64,000 nt of DNA from Shimia biformata (GTDB lineage Bacteria; Pseudomonadota; Alphaproteobacteria; Rhodobacterales; Rhodobacteraceae), in the NCBI RefSeq assembly GCF_016888515.1, contig NZ_JAFEJK010000001.1, positions 1,397,475-1,461,474 of the forward strand, given 5' to 3'. Under the pieces are notes generated by a model. The model was not told the origin of the DNA. It made no database searches and saw nothing but the letters and a program-made list of their open reading frames with translations. This document shows, piece after piece, positions 16,986 through 25,576 of this stretch. Positions within the stretch are counted from its first letter, which is position 1, and the number at the start of each line of letters is the position of its first letter. The position numbers were made by a program, and so were the translations under genes.

Positions 16986-17417
16986 ATGTCTTTCGTTCGG
17001 CAATCGGACTTCTTTGATCTGCTTGAAACGCCGCCGGCAAAACCGGCGGTCAGGCCGCAAACCCTTGTCGGTCAGCGTGCCTATCTCGCTGGGGTCGCGG
17101 CGGAAAACTCTGTCGAACTCTCATATTGTCGTCGCGGGATGTCTGTTGCCGCACGCCGCTGGCGCAACCGGGGCGGTGAGATTGATCTGATATTCCGCGA
17201 TGGCAATACAGTGGTGTTCGTCGAAGTGAAACAGGCACGCACCTTTGCCTATGCCGCTGAGCGCGTCACGCCGCGCCAGAAAAAACGCCTCCTGGCGGGC
17301 GCTTCCGCGTTCCTTGCCACTGAACCTGCCGGGGAATTGACGCCATGCCGGTTCGATGTGGCACTGGTCGATGCGTCGGGACGCATTGAAGTCCTCGAAA
17401 ACGCGCTTGCTGCCTGA
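16986..17417 (+). CDS. yraN: YraN family protein (UPF0102, nuclease-like fold)
   Basis: A 143-residue protein with the UPF0102 core. A helix with GQRAYLAGVAAENSVELSY leads into RRWRNRGGEIDLIFRDGNTVVFVEVKQA, which carries the E-x-D-L and V-E-V-K residues of an endonuclease-like active site. The N-terminal 25 residues are longer than in E. coli YraN. The molecular function in vivo is not established. It is located 43 bases after rsmI and is probably co-transcribed with it and with gshB. Confidence 0.92.
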   Translation: MSFVRQSDFFDLLETPPAKPAVRPQTLVGQRAYLAGVAAENSVELSYCRRGMSVAARRWRNRGGEIDLIFRDGNTVVFVEVKQARTFAYAAERVTPRQKKRLLAGASAFLATEPAGELTPCRFDVALVDASGRIEVLENALAA

Positions 17418-17481
17418 GCGCCCATTGCAAGCTCCGCCCTGCTGCGCCATGTAAGAGGCGACGTATCAAAAGGGGCAGCGC

Positions 17482-18420
17482 ATGAAGATCGCCTTCCAGA
17501 TGGACCCGATCCAATCGGTGAACATCAACGCCGACAGTTCGTTTCGTATCGCCGAGGAAGCGCAGGCGCGCGGGCATGAGCTGTTCTATTACTCTCCCGA
17601 CATGCTGGCCTATGAAGAGGGCCGCGTCACAGCGCGCGGCCACCGCATGGAAGTGCGTCGGGAAAAGGGCAACCATGTCACGCTGGGACCGCTTGAAACC
17701 ATCGATCTCGGCGATTGGGACGTGGTCTGGCTGCGGCAGGACCCGCCTTTTGACATGCATTACATCACCTCGACCCATCTTCTGGACCGCATTCATCCGC
17801 AAACCCTGGTGGTTAACGATCCGTTCTGGGTGCGCAATTACCCCGAGAAGCTTCTGGTCCTCGACTTCCCTGACCTGACGCCGCCGACGACCATCGCCCG
17901 TGACCTCGGCACCATCAAGGCGTTCAAGGAAAAGCATGGCGACGTGATTTTAAAGCCGCTTTACGGCAACGGCGGCGCGGGGGTGTTCCGTCTGGACGTC
18001 AACGACCGTAACCTCTCAAGTCTGCACGAACTGTTCACCGGCTTCAGCCGCGAACCCCTGATCGTGCAGAAATTCCTGCCTGACGTCAGCAACGGCGACA
18101 AGCGCGTGATCCTTGTTGACGGAGAGCCGGTCGGCGCGATCAACCGCGTGCCAGCGGCCGGTGAAACGCGCTCGAATATGCATGTGGGCGGCCGGCCCGA
18201 AAAGATCGGCCTGACCGGCCGTGACCGCGAAATCTGCGCGGCGATCGGCCCCCTGTTGCGCGAGAAGGGGCAGATCTTTGTCGGGATCGACGTCATTGGC
18301 GACTATCTGACCGAGATCAACGTGACCTCGCCCACCGGCATTCAGGAACTTGAACGTTTCGACGGCGTCAATATCGCCGAAAAGATCTGGCAGGCGATCG
18401 AGGCGCGCAAGGCCGGCTGA
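17482..18420 (+). CDS. gshB: Glutathione synthetase
   Basis: A 312-residue ATP-grasp ligase that joins gamma-glutamylcysteine and glycine. The N-terminus, [20 protein letters not shown], is diagnostic. Other motifs are [20 protein letters not shown], the ATP-grasp region [37 protein letters not shown] and the C-terminal [16 protein letters not shown]. Start ATG at 17482 after AAAGGGG. Normal length. It follows yraN by 64 bases. Confidence 0.97.
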   Translation: MKIAFQMDPIQSVNINADSSFRIAEEAQARGHELFYYSPDMLAYEEGRVTARGHRMEVRREKGNHVTLGPLETIDLGDWDVVWLRQDPPFDMHYITSTHLLDRIHPQTLVVNDPFWVRNYPEKLLVLDFPDLTPPTTIARDLGTIKAFKEKHGDVILKPLYGNGGAGVFRLDVNDRNLSSLHELFTGFSREPLIVQKFLPDVSNGDKRVILVDGEPVGAINRVPAAGETRSNMHVGGRPEKIGLTGRDREICAAIGPLLREKGQIFVGIDVIGDYLTEINVTSPTGIQELERFDGVNIAEKIWQAIEARKAG

Positions 18421-18440
18421 GGCCGGGACATGCCTTTGAC

Positions 18441-19955
18441 TTACCGGTCATTTGCAGGATCGCCGCGATAGCTGAGCGCCTCGGCCAAATGCGGTTGCCG
18501 CACATGGGGGGCGCCGTCGAGGTCGGCAATGGTCCGCGCCACCCGCAGGACCCGGTGATAGCCACGCGCCGACAGGCCAAGCCGTTCGGCAGCGCGGGTT
18601 AGGAAGGACTTGCCTTCGTCATCCGGCGTTGCCACCGCATCCAGAAGCGCACCTTCGATATCGGCATTGGTGCGCACCCCGGCGATGTCAGCATAGCGTC
18701 GTGATTGCAATTCCCGCGCCTTTGCCACCCGTACCGCCACCACGGCCGAGCTTTCGCCACTGGCGGGCAGGTCGAGATCGGCAAAGCCCACGGGCGGTAC
18801 CTCAAGCCGCAAGTCGAACCGATCCAGCAACGGCCCCGAGATGCGCCCCATGTAATCCGCGCCGCAATCGGGCACCCGTGCGCAGGCGCGGCTTGGGTCG
18901 AACATCATCCCGCAGCGGCACGGGTTGGCGGCGGCCACCAGCATGAACCGGCAGGGATAGCTGACATGGGCATTGGCGCGGGCGACCATGACCGTGCCGG
19001 TTTCAATCGGCTGGCGCAGGGTTTCCAGCACCTGGCGTGAAAACTCGGGCAATTCGTCCAGAAAGAGAACACCATTGTGGGCCAGGCTTATCTCACCCGG
19101 GCTGGCGCGCCGCCCGCCGCCGACAATGGCCGCCATGGATGCGGTGTGATGCGGCTCGCGGAATGGGCGGCTGCGCGAGATGCCGCCCTGTTCGATCAGC
19201 CCGGCGACGGAATGGATCATCGAGGTTTCCAGCGCTTCAACCGGGGTCAGTGGCGGCAGGATACCGGGCAACCGGGCGGCCAGCATGGATTTCCCGGACC
19301 CCGGACTTCCGGTCATGAACAGGTGGTGGCGCCCGGCGGCGGCGATTTCAAGCGCGCGCTTGGCCCTTTCCTGGCCCTTCACGTCGGCAAGATCGGGTAT
19401 CGCGAGAGGCCCGGATACCTCGCCGGGTTCCGACGGCGGCAGCGGCGATTGTCCGGTGTAATGGCGCACCACGTCGGCAAGGCTGGCCGCACCCAGAACC
19501 TGCGCGTCGCCGACCCATGCGGCCTCTCGTCCCGATGCCGTGGGGCAAAGCAACGTGCGTGCCTCGGCAGCGGCGGCCATGGCCGCGGGTAAGGCGCCCG
19601 TGACCGGGACCAGTGACCCGTCCAGCGACAATTCTCCAAGCGACAGGCTGGCTTCGGCCGCATCCGCCGGGATGACATCCAGCGCCGCCAGAAGCGCCAC
19701 GGCGATGGGCAGGTCGAAATGGCTGCCTTCCTTCGGCAGGTCGGCGGGTGACAGGTTTATCGTGATCCGCTTCGACGGCAGCGCGATGGCCATGGCATTC
19801 AGGGCCGCCCGCACCCTGTCGCGCGCCTCTGAGACCGCCTTGTCCGGCAGTCCGACGATGGAAAACCCCGGCAGGCCCGGGGTCACGGCGCATTGCACCT
19901 CGACCTCGTGGGCCTCTACACCTTCGAAGGCAACCGTATAGGCCCGCGCGACCAT
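18441..19955 (-). CDS. comM: YifB/ComM-family Mg-chelatase-like AAA+ ATPase
   Basis: A 504-residue protein. The N-terminal ComM (ChlI-like) domain has PGLPGFSIVGLPDKAVSEAR and ITINLSPADLPKEGSHFDL. Then comes the AAA+ core with Walker A MTGSPGSGKSMLA and Walker B GVLFLDELPEF, a zinc-ribbon-like cluster (NPCRCGMM...CARVPDCG), and a C-terminal Mg_chelatase_C domain with SARGYHRVLRVARTIAD. In Vibrio ComM is a hexameric helicase that aids branch migration during natural transformation. It is convergent with gshB (20 bases). Confidence 0.93.
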   Translation of the reverse strand: MVARAYTVAFEGVEAHEVEVQCAVTPGLPGFSIVGLPDKAVSEARDRVRAALNAMAIALPSKRITINLSPADLPKEGSHFDLPIAVALLAALDVIPADAAEASLSLGELSLDGSLVPVTGALPAAMAAAAEARTLLCPTASGREAAWVGDAQVLGAASLADVVRHYTGQSPLPPSEPGEVSGPLAIPDLADVKGQERAKRALEIAAAGRHHLFMTGSPGSGKSMLAARLPGILPPLTPVEALETSMIHSVAGLIEQGGISRSRPFREPHHTASMAAIVGGGRRASPGEISLAHNGVLFLDELPEFSRQVLETLRQPIETGTVMVARANAHVSYPCRFMLVAAANPCRCGMMFDPSRACARVPDCGADYMGRISGPLLDRFDLRLEVPPVGFADLDLPASGESSAVVAVRVAKARELQSRRYADIAGVRTNADIEGALLDAVATPDDEGKSFLTRAAERLGLSARGYHRVLRVARTIADLDGAPHVRQPHLAEALSYRGDPANDR

Positions 19956-20011
19956 GCCGCTCTCCCGTCAACCGTTGGAGAAATGGTTAACGGGGACCGG
20001 TTAGCGAATGG

Positions 20012-20890
20012 TTAATGCGTGTTCACCAAAGCCATGAACGCGGGCCATGCTTCGGGGTCGGCCACCGTCTTGTCGCGGCAGAACGGGTTGCAGAAGCCAT
20101 AGACCTTGCCCTGGAACTCAAGGAAATCCCTCACCGGCTTGCCGGAATAGGGGCAGGCGTCGTTGACCGACGGGCCAGAGGCGACCGAATGTGCGGCAAG
20201 CGGTGTCGGACCCGGCCAATCCTTGGTCTCGTAGGGTTTGGCATACCATGGCAGGGTCTCACCCCGTACCAAACCCATCGCGCGCCAGCGGCGAAAGGCG
20301 GGATCGGCGAGATGGGCATCGACATAGTCTGCCGCCGCCTTGCCGAGAGGAAGCGCATAGCCTGCAAGCCGTGCTGCGACCGGGGCATAAAACGCATCCG
20401 CGACGGAATACGTCCCGCACAGCCACGGCCCTTCGCCGCCGCAGGTGGCACGGGCATGGTCCCACAGCACTTCAAGCCGCGCGACATCGGCCAGCACCGC
20501 GTCAGAGGGCGCACTGTCGACATAGGCCGTTCGCAGGTTCATCGGACATTCATTGCGCAGGGCGGAAAAACCAGAATGCATCTCGGCGGCCAGCATCCTT
20601 GCCGTGGCGCGGGCCGTTGGGCTGACCGGCCAGAACCCGGCCTCGGGGTGGCGGTAAGCCAGTTCTTCGGCCATGGCGAGCGAATCCGCGACCACCACGC
20701 CATCGGGGGTTTTCATCACCGGAACGGTGCGGGCCGGGGCGAAATCCGGCATCTGTTCGGCGACGCTGCGGTCGTCGAAGAAGTCCAGAAGGCGGGTGCG
20801 GCGGGGCACGCCGAATTTTTCAAACAACAGCCAGCCGCGCAGCGACCAGGAGGAATAGGCGTAATCGCCAAGGATCAAATCATATGTCAT
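20012..20890 (-). CDS. Glutathione S-transferase-like protein with C-terminal Cys-rich (YHS-like) domain
   Basis: A 292-residue protein. Residues 1-210 form a GST: thioredoxin-fold start YDLILGDYAYSSWSLRGWLL (Ser at the catalytic position), VPVMKTPDGVVVADSLAMAE for the glutathione gamma-glutamyl site, and an all-alpha C-terminal domain. The last 50 residues differ from ordinary GSTs: CPYSGKPVRDFLEFQGKVYG, then FCNPFCRDKTVADPEAW, which looks like a YHS/TRASH-type metal-binding module. Ordinary GSTs are about 210 residues, so this is a fusion. ATG start. Single gene. Confidence 0.82.
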   Translation of the reverse strand: MTYDLILGDYAYSSWSLRGWLLFEKFGVPRRTRLLDFFDDRSVAEQMPDFAPARTVPVMKTPDGVVVADSLAMAEELAYRHPEAGFWPVSPTARATARMLAAEMHSGFSALRNECPMNLRTAYVDSAPSDAVLADVARLEVLWDHARATCGGEGPWLCGTYSVADAFYAPVAARLAGYALPLGKAAADYVDAHLADPAFRRWRAMGLVRGETLPWYAKPYETKDWPGPTPLAAHSVASGPSVNDACPYSGKPVRDFLEFQGKVYGFCNPFCRDKTVADPEAWPAFMALVNTH

Positions 20891-20948
20891 GGGCCGAGGT
20901 TAAGGGCGCAGGACGTATCAGCCAAACGAAAGTTTCTGATCGATTTCA

Positions 20949-21527
20949 TCAAGGTATGTGATTGATCCGCCCGACTTGCCAGCCATCCGGGGTGATGGCG
21001 ATCTCGGTCACGGATAGGTTGTCGATGCGATGGGCAAAAGCCTGGGTATTGTCCAACCCGGCCGCCCGCTGAACCTGTGTCAGGATGGCCCCGAAATGGC
21101 AGACGACAACCAGAGCGCGGCCCGGATGGGCGCGGATCAGCCGGTCCACCGCACCGCTGACCCGATTGTGGGTCTGATGCCAGCTTTCGCCCTCTGGCGC
21201 CGCCACGTCGCCCGGCGTTTCCCAGTAGGCGCGAATATGGTCGGGGTCTTCGGCTTCGATCTCGTTGAATGTCCGCAACTCCCAACGGCCAAAATTGATC
21301 TCGCGCAGGGCCGGGTCGTGGGGCAGGCGGTCGCGCGCGCCCTGAATCGCGTCCGCCGTGGCGGTGGCGCGGACCAGATCGGAACTGACGACAAGCGCGT
21401 CCTCGGGCAGGAAGGCATCCAGCCGGGCAATCGCGGCGTGATCGGACAGGTCGGCGGGAATATCCGACCACCCGACCATTGCGCGGGCATGGGTCGGGCC
21501 GTGGCGGACCAGGAACAGCCGGGTCAT
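20949..21527 (-). CDS. Histidine phosphatase family protein (CobC-like alpha-ribazole phosphatase)
   Basis: A 192-residue phosphoglycerate-mutase-fold phosphatase. The catalytic motif RHGPTHARAMVGWSD is at the N-terminus, with SSDLVRATATADAI (second Arg), INFGRWELRTFNEIE and a late VVCHFGAILTQV carrying the second His. It overlaps the adenosylcobinamide kinase gene by 4 bases, which points to alpha-ribazole-5'-phosphate phosphatase in cobalamin assembly. Histidine phosphatases are hard to separate by sequence, so substrate confidence is moderate. Confidence 0.82.
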   Translation of the reverse strand: MTRLFLVRHGPTHARAMVGWSDIPADLSDHAAIARLDAFLPEDALVVSSDLVRATATADAIQGARDRLPHDPALREINFGRWELRTFNEIEAEDPDHIRAYWETPGDVAAPEGESWHQTHNRVSGAVDRLIRAHPGRALVVVCHFGAILTQVQRAAGLDNTQAFAHRIDNLSVTEIAITPDGWQVGRINHIP

Positions 21528-22045
21528 GGAAACGTGCCTTTCAGCACCACGGGCAGTCCCGCCGCCACCAGCGCGGCCCGGTCCGACAGGGCGGCCAGTT
21601 GCTGGTTCAGCTTTCCTTGCGCCTCTCGGAAGCGGCGCGAAAGCGCGTTGTCCGGCACGATCCCGGCGCCAACCTCGTTCGAGACCACGATGATCTCCGC
21701 CTTGCAGTCTGACAAAGCGGCCAGAAGGCGGGCAGTCTCGGCGGCGATGTCATGGTCCGCCAGCAGGTGGTTTGTCAGCCACATTGTCGCGCAATCCACC
21801 AGTGCGGTGCTGTCGGCAGGGAGTTGCGCCACCGCGCCCGCCAGATCGAACGGGGTTTCGATTGTAATCCAGCCGACCCCGCGCGCCGCGACGTGTTCCG
21901 CCACTTTTCTTGTCATTTCGTCATCAAAGCTTTGCGCAGTGGCCAGATAATAGCGCGAGCGACCGGACGTCGGCATCAACCCTTCTGCAAAGGCGGATTT
22001 GCCTGACGCAGCGGCACCTAAAATAAATGTGAATTTGGCAGACAT
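21524..22045 (-). CDS. cobU: Adenosylcobinamide kinase / adenosylcobinamide-phosphate guanylyltransferase
   Basis: A 173-residue bifunctional enzyme of the cobalamin nucleotide-loop pathway. The P-loop GAAASGKSAFAEGL is at the N-terminus, followed by RYYLATAQSFDDEM, the Glu/Thr region of the GMP site, LVDCATMWLTNHLLA and EIIVVSNEVGAGIVPDNALS. It is often named cobP in alphaproteobacteria. The first gene of a two-gene operon with the phosphatase. I saw no cobalamin riboswitch in the 78-base spacer shared with rpoH2. Confidence 0.95.
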   Translation of the reverse strand: MSAKFTFILGAAASGKSAFAEGLMPTSGRSRYYLATAQSFDDEMTRKVAEHVAARGVGWITIETPFDLAGAVAQLPADSTALVDCATMWLTNHLLADHDIAAETARLLAALSDCKAEIIVVSNEVGAGIVPDNALSRRFREAQGKLNQQLAALSDRAALVAAGLPVVLKGTFP

Positions 22046-22061
22046 CTTATCGCGCTATCAT

Positions 22062-22089
22062 TGATCCAAGTTCCGTCACCCTGCGTATC
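22062..22089 (+). promoter_or_regulatory. Candidate RpoE(ChrR)-type promoter for rpoH2
   Basis: TGATCC at 22062-22067 and TATC at 22086-22089, separated by 18 bases. This resembles promoters of the Rhodobacter group-IV sigma factor RpoE, which has a TGATCC -35 element and is known in Rhodobacter sphaeroides to drive rpoHII. It lies 35 bases upstream of the rpoH2 ATG. Confidence 0.5.
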
Positions 22090-22123
22090 CCACGTGGAAA
22101 GCGCATGAAACAAGGGGGGAATT

Positions 22124-23002
22124 ATGCCTTATGACGGCGACAACAATCAGCGAATCACCCGCCGCGCAATGCGGGCCGAGATGCTGGACGCAGAAACAGA
22201 ACAGGCGCTGGCGCGCGCCTGGCGTGATAATCGGGACGAAAAAGCACTTCATAGGCTGATTACTGCCTATATGCGGCTGGCAATTTCCATGGCCGCGAAG
22301 TTCAAGCGCTACGGTGTGCCGATGAACGATTTGATCCAGGAAGCCGGGCTTGGGCTGATGAAGGCGGCTGACAAGTTCGACCCGGACCGGGGGGTCCGCT
22401 TCTCGACCTATGCGGTGTGGTGGATCAGGGCGTCGATCCAGGATCACGTGATGCGCAACTGGTCGATGGTGCGTACGGGGTCGACCTCGTCCCAGAAGTC
22501 GCTGTTCTTCAACCTGCGCCGGGTGCAGGCGCGGTTCGAACGCGAGGCCGCGGCGCGCGGCGAGGTGATTGACCAGCCCACGCTGCGCGGTCTGATCGCG
22601 GGTGAAATCGGGGTGCCAGAACATGACGTCGAGATGATGATGGGCCGCCTGTCAGGGTCAGATTTTTCGCTGAACGCCACGCAGTCCACCGACGAGGACG
22701 GGCGCGAGTGGATCGATATCCTGGAAGACGAAAACGCGCTGGGCGCCCAAGGCGTCGAGCAGGATCTTGACCGGGAACAACTGCGCGAATGGCTGATCCT
22801 TGCGATGCGCGACCTGTCTCTGCGAGAGCGGATGATCCTGCGCGAACGTCGGCTGGCCGAAGATCCGCGCACGCTGGAAAGCCTTGGTCAGGAACTGGGC
22901 GTGTCAAAGGAACGTGTCCGCCAGCTAGAGGTCAGCGCTTTCGCCAAGATGCGGAAAGCCCTTGAAGGGCGGGGCAACGAGGTTATGAACTTCCTCGCAT
23001 GA
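22124..23002 (+). CDS. rpoH2: RNA polymerase sigma-32-type factor (RpoH2/RpoHII)
   Basis: A 292-residue group 3 sigma factor. Region 2 holds RLAISMAAKFKRYGVPMNDL, IQEAGLGLMKAADKFDPDRG and FSTYAVWWIRASIQDHVMRN. The sigma-32 box is RTGSTSSQKSLFFNLRRVQ, and region 4 is SLGQELGVSKERVRQLEVSAF. Many alphaproteobacteria carry two RpoH paralogues; the second is tied to singlet-oxygen and oxidative stress, and these features fit the RpoH2 type. A TGATCC-type promoter precedes it. It overlaps the ChaN-like gene by 4 bases. Confidence 0.93.
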   Translation: MPYDGDNNQRITRRAMRAEMLDAETEQALARAWRDNRDEKALHRLITAYMRLAISMAAKFKRYGVPMNDLIQEAGLGLMKAADKFDPDRGVRFSTYAVWWIRASIQDHVMRNWSMVRTGSTSSQKSLFFNLRRVQARFEREAAARGEVIDQPTLRGLIAGEIGVPEHDVEMMMGRLSGSDFSLNATQSTDEDGREWIDILEDENALGAQGVEQDLDREQLREWLILAMRDLSLRERMILRERRLAEDPRTLESLGQELGVSKERVRQLEVSAFAKMRKALEGRGNEVMNFLA

Positions 23003-23790
23003 GGAACATGATCTTTGCCTTCCTGGTGGCGGCTGCATCGGTTGCCGCCGGGGAAATCTCGGTAACGGAGCTGACATCGCTGCGTGCCGACGTGCTGTTT
23101 CTGGGCGAAACCCATGACAATCCGGTCCATCACGAAAATCAGGCAGCGGCGGTTGCCGCCCTTCGGCCTAGGGCGGTTGTCTGGGAGATGCTGGACCCTG
23201 AACAGGCGGGGCGGGTGACTGCCGATCTGGTGAAGGATCAGGCGGCGCTGGGCGTGGCGCTGGAGTGGGAAAACAGCAACTGGCCGGATTTCTCTTTCTA
23301 TTACCCGATTTTTGCAGCCTCCGGCGCGGCCCGGCACTATGGGGCGATGGTGCCACGCGACGCGGTGCGCGCGGCGATCTTGGGCGGCGACATTGCCGCC
23401 GCTTTCGGGCCGGGGGCCGAACGTTACCAGTTGACGGCGCCTTTGCCCGACGACCAGCAGCAACAGCGCGAGGCCGAGCAGCTTGAGGCGCATTGCAATG
23501 CGCTGCCGCCGGAAATGCTGCCCGGTATGGTGCTGGGGCAGCGGCTGCGGGACGCGCGGCTGGCGGAACAGGTTGAACTTGCGTTGACCGAAACCGGGGG
23601 GCCGGTGGCGGTAATCACCGGAAACGGCCACGCCCGCAAGGATTGGGGTGCGCCCTACTTGTTGGGCGATGGCCCGACAGTCGTAACAGTGGGACAACTG
23701 GAAGCCTCGCCGGATCAGACCCCGCCATTTGACCATTTCCTCGTGACCGCCGCAGCCGAGCGGGACGACCCCTGCAAGGCGTTTCAATAG
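22999..23790 (+). CDS. ChaN-family iron/heme-associated protein
   Basis: A 263-residue exported protein with a short signal peptide (MRNMIFAFLVAAASVAAG). The ChaN domain shows VLFLGETHDNPVHHENQAA with a possible heme-ligand His, AVVWEMLDPEQA, a helical centre and VITGNGHARKDWGAP near the C-terminus. Campylobacter ChaN binds two cofacial hemes and helps iron uptake; E. coli homologues are uncharacterised. No lipobox cysteine is visible, unlike ChaN lipoproteins. It is translationally coupled to rpoH2 (ATGA), so it should belong to the oxidative-stress regulon. Confidence 0.85.
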   Translation: MRNMIFAFLVAAASVAAGEISVTELTSLRADVLFLGETHDNPVHHENQAAAVAALRPRAVVWEMLDPEQAGRVTADLVKDQAALGVALEWENSNWPDFSFYYPIFAASGAARHYGAMVPRDAVRAAILGGDIAAAFGPGAERYQLTAPLPDDQQQQREAEQLEAHCNALPPEMLPGMVLGQRLRDARLAEQVELALTETGGPVAVITGNGHARKDWGAPYLLGDGPTVVTVGQLEASPDQTPPFDHFLVTAAAERDDPCKAFQ

Positions 23791-23871
23791 GGATCGCCGG
23801 GGGCAGGTCAGCTTGTCTCTGGCCCGCACCGCGCATAAGGTCGGCGACAGACAAGACAACCGGGGGCCAAG

Positions 23872-25065
23872 ATGCTGACCGACAAGCGTATCCTGTTGAT
23901 CATCGGCGGCGGAATCGCGGCCTACAAGTCCCTGGAGCTGATCCGCCGTCTGCGGGATCGTGGGGCCTGGGTGACTCCGATCCTGACGCGGGCCGGAACC
24001 GAGTTCGTGACACCTCTTTCCGTGTCGGCCTTGGCGGGTGAGAAGGTCTATACCGACCTCTTCGACCTGACCGATGAGGCCGAGATGGGACATATCCAAT
24101 TGTCCCGGTCCGCCGACCTGATTGTCGTTGCCCCGGCCACCGCCGATCTGATGGCAAAGATGGCGCAGGGGCGGGCGGATGATCTGGCCTCGACCGTGTT
24201 GCTGGCGACGGATACGCCCGTCCTGATTGCGCCGGCGATGAATGTGCGCATGTGGGACCATCCGGCCACCCGCCGCAATATCGCGACATTGCGGGGCGAT
24301 GGGGTTGCCGTTGTCGGCCCGAACGAAGGCGACATGGCCTGCGGCGAATACGGGCCGGGCAGGATGTCCGAACCCGCCGAAATCATTTCCGCCATCGAGG
24401 GCGCGATGTCCGAAGGTCCGCTGACCGGGCGGCGCATTCTGGTCACCTCCGGCCCGACACACGAACCGATCGACCCGGTGCGCTATATCGCCAACCGCTC
24501 GTCCGGGGCGCAGGGCACCGCGATTGCCCGCGCGCTTGTCGCGATGGGGGCGGAGGTGGTGTTCGTGACCGGCCCGGCCACCGCGCCGCGACCGGAAGGC
24601 GCACACGTGGTCGAGGTCGAAACGGCCGGACAGATGATGGAAGCCGTTGCCGGTGTTCTGCCCGTGGACGCGGCGATCTTTGCCGCCGCTGTCGCAGACT
24701 GGCGGGTGACAACCGCCTCGGACAGCAAGATCAAGAAACAGGACGGCAAGATCCCGGCAATGGATTTTGCCGAAAACGCCGACATTCTGGCAACCGTGTC
24801 GCAGATGGCCACAGGGCGGCCCGGGCTGGTCGTGGGCTTTGCTGCCGAAACCGATGATGTGGTCGAGAACGCCACGAAGAAACGTGCGCGCAAGGGCTGT
24901 GACTGGATCGTCGCCAATGATGTCAGCCCGGAAACCGGGATCATGGGCGGATCGGAAAACGCCATCGTGCTGATCTCGGACGCGGGCGCGGAAAGCTGGC
25001 CGCGCATGGGCAAGGACGAGGTCGCGCATCGGCTGGCCTCGCGCATCGCCGAGGCGCTGGGCTGA
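23872..25065 (+). CDS. coaBC: Bifunctional phosphopantothenoylcysteine decarboxylase / phosphopantothenate-cysteine ligase
   Basis: A 397-residue fusion enzyme of coenzyme A synthesis. The CoaC half is an FMN flavoprotein: [20 protein letters not shown], the catalytic His in [13 protein letters not shown] and the [16 protein letters not shown] motif. The CoaB half starts near residue 185: [36 protein letters not shown] and [14 protein letters not shown]. The length is typical. ATG at 23872 with a weak ribosome site. It heads a run of same-strand genes, coaBC-dut-moeB-M3 peptidase. Confidence 0.97.
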   Translation: MLTDKRILLIIGGGIAAYKSLELIRRLRDRGAWVTPILTRAGTEFVTPLSVSALAGEKVYTDLFDLTDEAEMGHIQLSRSADLIVVAPATADLMAKMAQGRADDLASTVLLATDTPVLIAPAMNVRMWDHPATRRNIATLRGDGVAVVGPNEGDMACGEYGPGRMSEPAEIISAIEGAMSEGPLTGRRILVTSGPTHEPIDPVRYIANRSSGAQGTAIARALVAMGAEVVFVTGPATAPRPEGAHVVEVETAGQMMEAVAGVLPVDAAIFAAAVADWRVTTASDSKIKKQDGKIPAMDFAENADILATVSQMATGRPGLVVGFAAETDDVVENATKKRARKGCDWIVANDVSPETGIMGGSENAIVLISDAGAESWPRMGKDEVAHRLASRIAEALG

Positions 25066-25077
25066 CCTCGCGGCGTC

Positions 25078-25104
25078 GGATTTGAGTATTTGTGACAAGA
25101 AAGA
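25078..25104. repeat. Copy 2 of the GTATTT...CAAGAAA intergenic motif
   Basis: In the coaBC-dut spacer, GATTTGAGTATTT, then four bases, CAAGAAAGAAG. It matches the copies at 8040 and 63751. It lies just ahead of the dut ribosome site. Confidence 0.45.
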
Positions 25105-25114
25105 AGGGGACGGC

Positions 25115-25576
25115 GTGGTTTCGGTTCAGCTGATGTGGGACGAGGGCGCGGACCGGTCATTGGGCCTGCCGTCTTATGAAACGGCGGGGGCGGCGGGCGC
25201 TGACCTGCGTGCGAATTTCCCTGACAACGGGCGCGATGGGCTGGTTCTGGCACCGGGCGCGCGGGCGCTGGTGCCGACCGGGTTGCGGCTGGCGATCCCG
25301 GCCGGTTTCGAGGTTCAGATCAGGCCGCGCTCGGGCCTTGCGCTGAAACACGGGATCACCCTGCCCAACAGTCCGGGAACAATCGACAGCGACTATCGCG
25401 GGCCGCTGGGGGTGATCGTGATGAACGCAGGTGACGCTGATTTCCACGTCGAACACGGCGCGCGGATTGCGCAGATGGTGGTCGCACCGGTGGTGCAGGC
25501 GACATTTGTCGAGGTCGATACGCTGGATGACACCGCGCGCGGGGCGGGCGGTTTCGGCTCGACCGGGGTGGGCTGA
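25115..25576 (+). CDS. dut: dUTP diphosphatase
   Basis: A 153-residue trimeric dUTPase that hydrolyses dUTP to dUMP. All five motifs are visible: [11 protein letters not shown] (motif 1), [12 protein letters not shown] (2), [16 protein letters not shown] (3), [10 protein letters not shown] (4) and the C-terminal GAGGFGSTG (5). GTG at 25115 is chosen because family proteins start at this point and an AGGGG site is suitably placed; the frame is open from 25082 but that extension contains the intergenic motif. It is coupled to moeB (stop and start share one base). Confidence 0.96.
   Translation: MVSVQLMWDEGADRSLGLPSYETAGAAGADLRANFPDNGRDGLVLAPGARALVPTGLRLAIPAGFEVQIRPRSGLALKHGITLPNSPGTIDSDYRGPLGVIVMNAGDADFHVEHGARIAQMVVAPVVQATFVEVDTLDDTARGAGGFGSTGVG

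Noticed and set aside
22046-22123. Cobalamin riboswitch ahead of cobU
   Set aside because: The spacer is only 78 bases, too short for one, and has none of the conserved elements.
22888-25098. A 736-codon minus-strand frame opposite rpoH2, chaN and coaBC
   Set aside because: It mirrors strongly recognised plus-strand genes; its product is rich in Arg, Gly and His with no family motif. Long antisense frames are expected at this GC content.
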